Assembly (NCBI GenBank): GCA_947374865.1
Contig: CANCDR010000001.1
Span: 62,001 to 126,000 of the forward strand
Reading direction: 5' to 3'
DNA: 64,000 nucleotides
Source of the DNA: Oxalobacteraceae bacterium
Lineage (GTDB): Bacteria > Pseudomonadota > Gammaproteobacteria > Burkholderiales > Burkholderiaceae_D
Shown: in pieces, positions 58,780 to 64,000 of the stretch
Position numbering within the stretch: the first letter of the stretch is position 1
Layout: every line of letters starts with the position of its first letter
Program-made: the position numbers and the translations under genes
The notes under the pieces: model-generated
What the model was told of the DNA's origin: nothing
Databases searched by the model: none
What the model saw: the letters and a program-made list of their open reading frames with translations, nothing else

Positions 58780-61587
58780 TTACCACTTTTTGTTGATGTT
58801 CAGATTCAGCATACGACCAATCGGGCTCGCATTGTAAGAATCGTAGCCGATAGCCGCATTGTAGAAAGGTGGCACTTTATTCATCATATTTTTGACATCC
58901 AGATGCACGCTGAGAGTCTTGTCGAACGCATAGCCGGCATTGATATCAAAGGTGACGTAGGCAGGCATTGCTTGACCGCCGCTCACAGGCGAACCTGCTG
59001 CATTACGCACGACCGTGAAAGGCGCTGAGCCGTTCCAGTTGGTGTAAGCGCCCGAATAATTGGTATAGAAATGGGCCGACGTAGCGGCTTTTTTCCAGCC
59101 CAAATCCAATCTTGCTGCCAATTGATTCGATGGGAAGGTCGTGTTAAAGCCAGCTGTGTTCAAGATACTAAACCATTCGCCGCCCGTACCAACCTGCTGA
59201 TCCATCTTCAATTTGCGTGAGCCGGACAAATCAGCACTCAGGGTACCGGCGTCCGTATCAAGCTTATAGCCTAATTGGAAGTCCAGACCGGTCACTTTCA
59301 GATTCAGCGCATTGCGTTGCTGGTAGCTGTAGATGTAATAAACCGGCGAAGCATAGGCACTGGTCTGCGTGAGTGAACCGACGGCAGCAGAAATCTGTGC
59401 CGGTGTGGCACCCGCTGGATACAGTGTCAATGGATTGGCATTGCTTGGAAAGCCCAGAGCGAAGGTCCCCAGTGGCGCAGTAATCATGCCATTGTATTCA
59501 ACGTGCCACAGTGTGGTGCTGGCGCGGAAGTTCTTGACCAGTGCGGCGCTCAGATCAGCACCCAAAGACCAGCTCTTACCTTGCTGCGGTTTCAAATCCT
59601 TGTTACCACCATTGATTTGAATACCCGTGACCGTCGCTGTACCGATGGTGCAGGTTGGCGTGGCAGCAGTACAGCCAGGCAAACCGATCGCGCCAGGGAA
59701 GGTATTTGGAATCGACAGGCCGCTGATGGCTGTAACGTTACCACCATAGCTTGATTCTGCGGTGATACCGAGGTCGTTACCACGGCTTGTCAGCGCTGGC
59801 GCTGTAAAGGCGTTAGCAACACTACCGCGCAGACTCAGACCCTTGACCACTTCCCAGGTCGCAGCAAATTTTGGATTGGTCGTTGAACCAAAGTCGCTGT
59901 AGCTGTCGTAGCGCGCAGCCAGACTAACATCAAGGCGACGCATCAGTGGCAAGGCATTGCCTTCGCCGACCAATGGCAGCATCAATTCGCCGTAGGCCGA
60001 TTTCACATCACGCTCGAAGGTCAGCGAATTGTTCGCCGAACCCAAGGTGCTGATGATCGTTTGACGCATACCATAGCGGGTGAACTCGCTTCCAAATGAG
60101 CCACGTGCCTGACCGCCTGGGAGAGTCAATAACGGACCTTCAAAATTGAGCGTTGCATCGGTCATGGTTTGATGGCCGAGCGTCGACGTATCAAAACGCG
60201 GACCGACCAGACCTTGTATGACAGCGGCGGTCGTCTTGTTGGTCGCAGCGGGATTCCACACGTCCAGAGCAGTAGCTGTAGTAGTGCCCGCCAGCGCTGC
60301 TGTAACGCCTGCGGCATAGACCACGCCACCGTTGTAAATGGACGAGTCATCTTTACCCAAGGTCAGGCCCATCTTGGCCAGCCAGCCACCACTAAGCTTA
60401 GCTTCAGCGCCACCCGTAATAAAGAAACTGTCTGCGCCGGACTGCACCTTGAGTGGTCCGCCGAAGAGCTCATTCGCATCCCAGCGAATGGTTTCAGAAG
60501 TTACGCCAGCGGGTCCTTGGAAATAAGGATTGGTGTTGTTGACCGTTGCACTGAAGGTGCCGCGGTTTGCGCGCGTGGTATTCGACATGCTGGAGTAGAC
60601 CAGATCTGCGCTCAGCGACAGCCAGTCCGTCGGGTCGTATTCAAACTTCATCAGCATATTGTGACGAAGATTATCCGGGACCATATCGAATTTGCCAGTC
60701 ATGTCACAAAATGCGTTGGAGGCGACGTTCGGAACGGCAGCACCCGTGTACGGATAAGCGAAGACATTACTTGTACCAGCCGGTTGCACAGTGGCCGAAG
60801 TACAGTTGAAGTTAGCAAAATTGTTACCGCCGGTATTTCTGTGATCAGCGGCAGTCCAGCTACGATCACCTGCCAGCAAGGCGCTGCGGTGCGCGTAGTT
60901 ATACGACATCATCAAGCTGCCCTGGTCAAAGGTACGACCCCAGATCACACCGGCATTTTCAGCATGGTAACCGTCGGCGAAACTGGAACCCGCATTCGAT
61001 TCGATGCCATTGAAATGACGACGTGTAATGAAGTTGATGACGCCTGCGACCGCATCTGAACCGTAAGTTGATGAGGCACCTTCAGAGAGCACTTCCACGC
61101 GCTGAATCGCCAACGGGGCGATCACGTTTGGATCGGCCAGCGTGTGATTAGCGCCGCTGAGTGGCAAACGATGTCCGTCGATCAGCACCAGCGTGCCGTT
61201 ACTCGCGCTCGCGCCGAGACCGTGAATCGTTGGCGCAAACGTACCGGCCAGATCAAGACTACCAAAGCCGCCGCCGCCAGTACCCTGACCCGAATTGCCA
61301 AAGCCGGTCACAGCTGGTGTGGTGGCCAGAATTTGTTGTACCGATTGGGCACCGGAACTGAGAATCTCTTCCCGACCGATCGTCACTACGCTTGAGCCAA
61401 CAGGCTGCAAGGCACCACGAATACTGGTACCTGTCACGACCAATGATTCAATCGGCTTGGCGCCGACTTCCTGACCAATGGCGCTCGTGCAGAGCATCGT
61501 GCCTGCGCAAGCCAAGCTCACCAGTTCACTGATTTTACGTAGGCGGAGCTGCCCAATTACTGCCCCTCCGGATATACTTTTTTTCAC
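58780..61587 (-). CDS. TonB-dependent outer-membrane receptor 2
   Basis: 935 residues from GTG 61587, chosen because GAGGAGAT sits six bases upstream; the frame runs 34 codons further without a signal peptide. Signal region: LRLRKISELVSLACAGTMLCTSAIGQE. TonB-box-like SLVVTGTSIRG is followed by the plug (PTIHGLGASASNGTLVLIDGHRLPLSGANHTLADPNVIAPLAIQRVEVLSEGASSTYGSDAVAGVINFITRRHF), then a long barrel ending FDKTLSVHLDVKNMMNKVPPFYNAAIGYDSYNASPIGRMLNLNINKKW. Paralogue of receptor 1. Operator 4 lies at its promoter and an esterase gene is divergent. Likely another uptake channel for the same class of aromatic or quinate-ester compound. Confidence 0.93.
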   Translation of the reverse strand: MKKSISGGAVIGQLRLRKISELVSLACAGTMLCTSAIGQEVGAKPIESLVVTGTSIRGALQPVGSSVVTIGREEILSSGAQSVQQILATTPAVTGFGNSGQGTGGGGFGSLDLAGTFAPTIHGLGASASNGTLVLIDGHRLPLSGANHTLADPNVIAPLAIQRVEVLSEGASSTYGSDAVAGVINFITRRHFNGIESNAGSSFADGYHAENAGVIWGRTFDQGSLMMSYNYAHRSALLAGDRSWTAADHRNTGGNNFANFNCTSATVQPAGTSNVFAYPYTGAAVPNVASNAFCDMTGKFDMVPDNLRHNMLMKFEYDPTDWLSLSADLVYSSMSNTTRANRGTFSATVNNTNPYFQGPAGVTSETIRWDANELFGGPLKVQSGADSFFITGGAEAKLSGGWLAKMGLTLGKDDSSIYNGGVVYAAGVTAALAGTTTATALDVWNPAATNKTTAAVIQGLVGPRFDTSTLGHQTMTDATLNFEGPLLTLPGGQARGSFGSEFTRYGMRQTIISTLGSANNSLTFERDVKSAYGELMLPLVGEGNALPLMRRLDVSLAARYDSYSDFGSTTNPKFAATWEVVKGLSLRGSVANAFTAPALTSRGNDLGITAESSYGGNVTAISGLSIPNTFPGAIGLPGCTAATPTCTIGTATVTGIQINGGNKDLKPQQGKSWSLGADLSAALVKNFRASTTLWHVEYNGMITAPLGTFALGFPSNANPLTLYPAGATPAQISAAVGSLTQTSAYASPVYYIYSYQQRNALNLKVTGLDFQLGYKLDTDAGTLSADLSGSRKLKMDQQVGTGGEWFSILNTAGFNTTFPSNQLAARLDLGWKKAATSAHFYTNYSGAYTNWNGSAPFTVVRNAAGSPVSGGQAMPAYVTFDINAGYAFDKTLSVHLDVKNMMNKVPPFYNAAIGYDSYNASPIGRMLNLNINKKW

Positions 61588-61865
61588 TGAAATCTCCTCG
61601 ATTTTATGGAAGACACCAATTGGAGACATCGATCGTGAACTCTCTTGGTGCCACTTCTTTTGGAACAACACAACAACATCCTGCAACAACAGAACTGCCT
61701 AGCGATCCGTGCCACGTAGGCACGCTAATCTGTTCCCCCAACCTGTTCCAGTGAGCACCATGTCTGGCGTGTTGCCTTTACAAGGTACAGCAAACGAATT
61801 TTCAGGCCACCCGCTCGGTAAGCGATTTTTCTTGGCGAAAAAAAATTATTTTGCATAACGATACA

Positions 61866-61884
61866 CTAACTAGATAGTTAATTT
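61866..61884 (-). promoter_or_regulatory. Palindromic operator 4, before TonB receptor 2
   Basis: CTAACTAGATAGTTAATTT aligns with operator 2, with shared flanks GATACACTAACTA and TTTACT on either side. The dyad centre is AACTA-GA-TAGTT. Confidence 0.8.
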
Positions 61885-62040
61885 ACTTTTTTTTGAAGCA
61901 GATCATGCTAATCTTGCACCACTTTGTTGCATTTGCGCATCACAGTGATGACTTCGTCATGCCCAATAAAAGTGCAATAACTGAAACAGGTCTCAGCGCG
62001 TCAAGGCACTCAGACAAGCGTAAAAATATTTTGTCAGGTT

Positions 62041-62059
62041 ATAACTAAATGGTTAGTAT
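62041..62059 (+). promoter_or_regulatory. Palindromic operator 5 with promoter, before the carboxylesterase gene
   Basis: ATAACTAAATGGTTAGTAT, identical to operator 3. The promoter is TTGTCA-N17-TAGTAT (62032-62060), five of six bases of the -35 consensus, with the operator in the spacer and -10. The gene's ATG follows 39 bases after the -10. Confidence 0.88.
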
Positions 62060-62098
62060 ATGATTTGAAAAATAGATGTCTATCCAATGGAGACCGCA

Positions 62099-63745
62099 AT
62101 GAAAAGAAAAATCATCCTCGCAGCAATGACCTTGCTCACCATCAGTCATAGCCACTGGGCGACTGCCCAGCAGAGCATGCCGTCCAAGCAAACCGCCACG
62201 CTGCAGATCGATAGCGGCAAGATCGATGGCAAGGTCCTCGACTCGGGCGTACAGGCTTACTTTGGCATTCCCTTCGCTGCAGCCCCTGTGCGGGAACTGC
62301 GCTGGCGTGAACCGCAGACTGTCAAGCCATGGCAGGGCGTGTACCACGCCGACCGCAAAGGGCCGGAATGTATCCAGCAGCTGCGCCGGCATGACATCAA
62401 TCATTATTTTGGTGAAGAGGCGACCAGTGAAGATTGCCTGTTCATGAATATATGGGTTCCAGGCACGGCCAAAGCGTCCGCCAAACTGCCGGTCGTGGTC
62501 TATATTTACGGTGGCGGATTTACGCTTGGCTCAAGCGGCATGGCCCTGTATGGCGGCGAAAGTGTGGCCCGCACAGGTGAGGCGATTTTCGTCAACTTCA
62601 ATTACCGAGTCGGCATCATGGGCTTTATGGCGCATCCCGAACTCACGGCTGAATCAGCGCACAAGGCCTCGGGTAATTACGGCTTCCTTGACCAGGTAGC
62701 CGCATTGCGCTGGGTTCAGCGCAATATTGCCAAGTTTGGTGGTGACCCTTCGCGGGTCATGATCTCTGGTCAATCGGCGGGCGCGTCCTCGGTCGTTTCC
62801 TTGGTCGCCAGTCCTCTCGGTAAAGGCTTGTTCCAGCGGGCGATCGCCATGAGCGGCTCGGCCATCAATGGCGTTTCACCATCGCTGGCAGAATCGGAAA
62901 AATCCGGTCTGGAGGTACAAAAGGTATTGGGCGCGAAGTCATTGAATGAACTGCGTCAATTACCGGCCGACCGCGTCTTCGTGGTGCAGAAAGATTCGCA
63001 ATTCGGTGAATCCGGTACGGTGACGATTCGTCCCAATATTGATGGTTATTTTTTACCTGACAGCGTGGCCAATATTTACGCAGCGGGCAAACAAAACGAT
63101 GTGCCGACAATGTCCGGTTTCACGCAAGACGATATCAGCATGAGCCCTCTGCGCAGCATTCAGACCCTGGCTGAATTTAAAAGCAAAGCGCAGCAAATTT
63201 ATGGCGTCAATGCGGAGCAATTTTTCCGTTTGTATCCAGCCACAAATGATGTGGAAGCCAAGGCCATGGGCAAGCTGTCGGCCCGCGAAGCCATGATGGA
63301 AAAGGCTAGTCGTAATTTGGCCAAGGCGCATAGCAAAACCGGTCGTTCTCCGTTTTACTTTTATGTCTTTTCGCGTGTCCATCCGTTCAATCCGGCGGCT
63401 ATGCCCTCAGACAATCCGCAGGGTGCTTACCATACCTCAGACGTACCTTACTGGTTCCAGACACAAGACGCGCTCAACCTCTTCCGTCCAACGCGCAATT
63501 GGGCTGAACTCGATCGCAATCTATCCAAGCAGATGATGGGGAGTTTGCTCAATTTTGCCAAAACAGGCAATCCGGCCACGGCGAGCACCCAATGGCCCGC
63601 CTGGACCACCGACGCTGAGCAGTACATCGAATTCGGTGACCGTGTGACAGTACAAACCGAACATCGCGAACGCATGGCATTCCAGGATTTACCCGCCCTA
63701 TTCATCCCGGCCGGCACCGTCGCCCCGCGACTCACGCGCGATTAG
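62099..63745 (+). CDS. Secreted type-B carboxylesterase
   Basis: 548 residues from ATG 62099 after GGAGACCGCA; signal peptide MKRKIILAAMTLLTISHSHWATAQQ. Type-B esterase features: YFGIPFAAAPVRELRWREPQ, the EDCLFMNIWVP motif, oxyanion loop VYIYGGGFTLGS, and nucleophile elbow VMISGQSAGASSVVSL (Ser in G-Q-S-A-G). The family's catalytic His is probably in YHTSDVPYWF. Enzymes of this family cut aromatic esters, including feruloyl and chlorogenate-type esters. Operator 5 and the divergent receptor gene place it in the same regulon as the quinate operon. The exact substrate is inference. Confidence 0.92.
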   Translation: MKRKIILAAMTLLTISHSHWATAQQSMPSKQTATLQIDSGKIDGKVLDSGVQAYFGIPFAAAPVRELRWREPQTVKPWQGVYHADRKGPECIQQLRRHDINHYFGEEATSEDCLFMNIWVPGTAKASAKLPVVVYIYGGGFTLGSSGMALYGGESVARTGEAIFVNFNYRVGIMGFMAHPELTAESAHKASGNYGFLDQVAALRWVQRNIAKFGGDPSRVMISGQSAGASSVVSLVASPLGKGLFQRAIAMSGSAINGVSPSLAESEKSGLEVQKVLGAKSLNELRQLPADRVFVVQKDSQFGESGTVTIRPNIDGYFLPDSVANIYAAGKQNDVPTMSGFTQDDISMSPLRSIQTLAEFKSKAQQIYGVNAEQFFRLYPATNDVEAKAMGKLSAREAMMEKASRNLAKAHSKTGRSPFYFYVFSRVHPFNPAAMPSDNPQGAYHTSDVPYWFQTQDALNLFRPTRNWAELDRNLSKQMMGSLLNFAKTGNPATASTQWPAWTTDAEQYIEFGDRVTVQTEHRERMAFQDLPALFIPAGTVAPRLTRD

Positions 63746-63763
63746 CATCTAGCAAATACAAAC

Positions 63764-63789
63764 CGCGTGAAAGCTTAGGCTATCACGCG
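63764..63789. other. Inverted repeat between carboxylesterase and pcaC-like genes
   Basis: CGCGTGA and TCACGCG, 7-bp arms around a 12-base spacer, lying between the two convergent genes. There is no T-tract. Possible factor-dependent end or RNA stabiliser. Confidence 0.4.
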
Positions 63790-63801
63790 CACGCCTCAAA
63801 C

Positions 63802-64000
63802 CTACGCCTGATCCTGGCTGTTAAAAATATCCTGCGCAACATGGAAGGCGGAGTTGGCTGCGGGGACACCGCAATAAATGGCGGCTTGAAGGAGGACTTC
63901 CTTGATTTCGTCGCGCGTAACGCCGTTGTTGGCGGCGGCACGCAGATGGAGTTTGAGTTCTTCTTCGCGGTTCAGGGCGATCATGGCCATGATGGTCAGC
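63802..64000 (-). CDS. pcaC: 4-carboxymuconolactone decarboxylase, C-terminal part (cut by window edge)
   Basis: The last ~66 codons of a carboxymuconolactone decarboxylase. LTIMAMIALNREEELKLHLRAAANNGVTRDEIKEVLLQAAIYCGVPAANSAFHVAQDIFNSQ contains the CMD helix with E-x2-E-x12-N and the C-x3-A-x3-AF-x2-A segment of the PcaC type. PcaC removes CO2 from 4-carboxymuconolactone, two steps after protocatechuate 3,4-dioxygenase, so its presence supports a beta-ketoadipate pathway continuing to the right. The start lies beyond the window. Confidence 0.9.
   Translation of the reverse strand, partial: LTIMAMIALNREEELKLHLRAAANNGVTRDEIKEVLLQAAIYCGVPAANSAFHVAQDIFNSQDQA

Overview
The window reads as the chromosome of a betaproteobacterium of the order Burkholderiales. 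The closest fit is the Oxalobacteraceae type (Undibacterium, Herminiimonas or Herbaspirillum relatives). The placement rests on gene order: ilvI-ilvH-ilvC-psd-pssA-leuA; purF-cvpA-SPOR-folC-accD-trpA-trpB-trpF-truA-fimV-asd-leuB-leuD-entericidin-leuC; an ECF sigma/DUF3619/DUF3106/RDD block; and a PHA-granule phasin next to a TetR gene. The genus is inference. I saw no rRNA, tRNA, CRISPR array, insertion sequence, integrase or phage gene.

Positions 1-33540 are mostly housekeeping. From left to right: the 5' half of pnp with rpsO, a lone formyltransferase-like gene, and the branched-chain amino acid and phosphatidylethanolamine block (leuA, pssA, psd, ilvC, ilvH, ilvI). The 3' end of ilvC is duplicated downstream of the gene, with two strong palindromes between the copies. 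Next come a forward block (sigma factor, DUF3619, DUF3106, RDD, phasin, TetR) and a long leftward supercluster for methionine, purine, folate, fatty acid, tryptophan, lysine/threonine and leucine synthesis plus FimV. An MFS gene and aroC close this part.

Positions 33644-42846 hold a forward, almost gapless eight-gene operon in which nearly every start codon overlaps the previous stop by 4 bases. It encodes a double nucleotidyltransferase, GtrA, a GT2 glycosyltransferase, a small GDPD-like phosphodiesterase, a polytopic membrane protein fused to a uridine-kinase/PRK-type P-loop kinase, a HAD hydrolase, a second polytopic membrane protein and a class II aldolase. It looks like an undescribed pathway that makes an activated small sugar or polyol (phospho-)group and installs it on a surface glycan or lipid. 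A convergent LplT-like gene follows.

Positions 44322-64000 are a catabolic island. pcaQ is divergent from pcaHG. A leftward operon encodes a NAD-type quinate/shikimate dehydrogenase, an MFS importer and a 3-dehydroshikimate dehydratase split into two genes. A TetR regulator, two TonB-dependent receptors, two secreted esterase/hydrolase genes and a secreted multidomain metallo-beta-lactamase-fold protein follow, with the end of a pcaC-like gene at the right edge. Five copies of one palindromic 19-bp element (core like AACTAA-N2-TTAGT) sit exactly at the five promoters of this island: one before the quinate/shikimate operon and two in each of two divergent receptor/secreted-hydrolase gaps. I infer one TetR-controlled regulon that imports and hydrolyses quinate or shikimate esters (chlorogenate-like plant compounds) and sends the products through protocatechuate to the beta-ketoadipate pathway.
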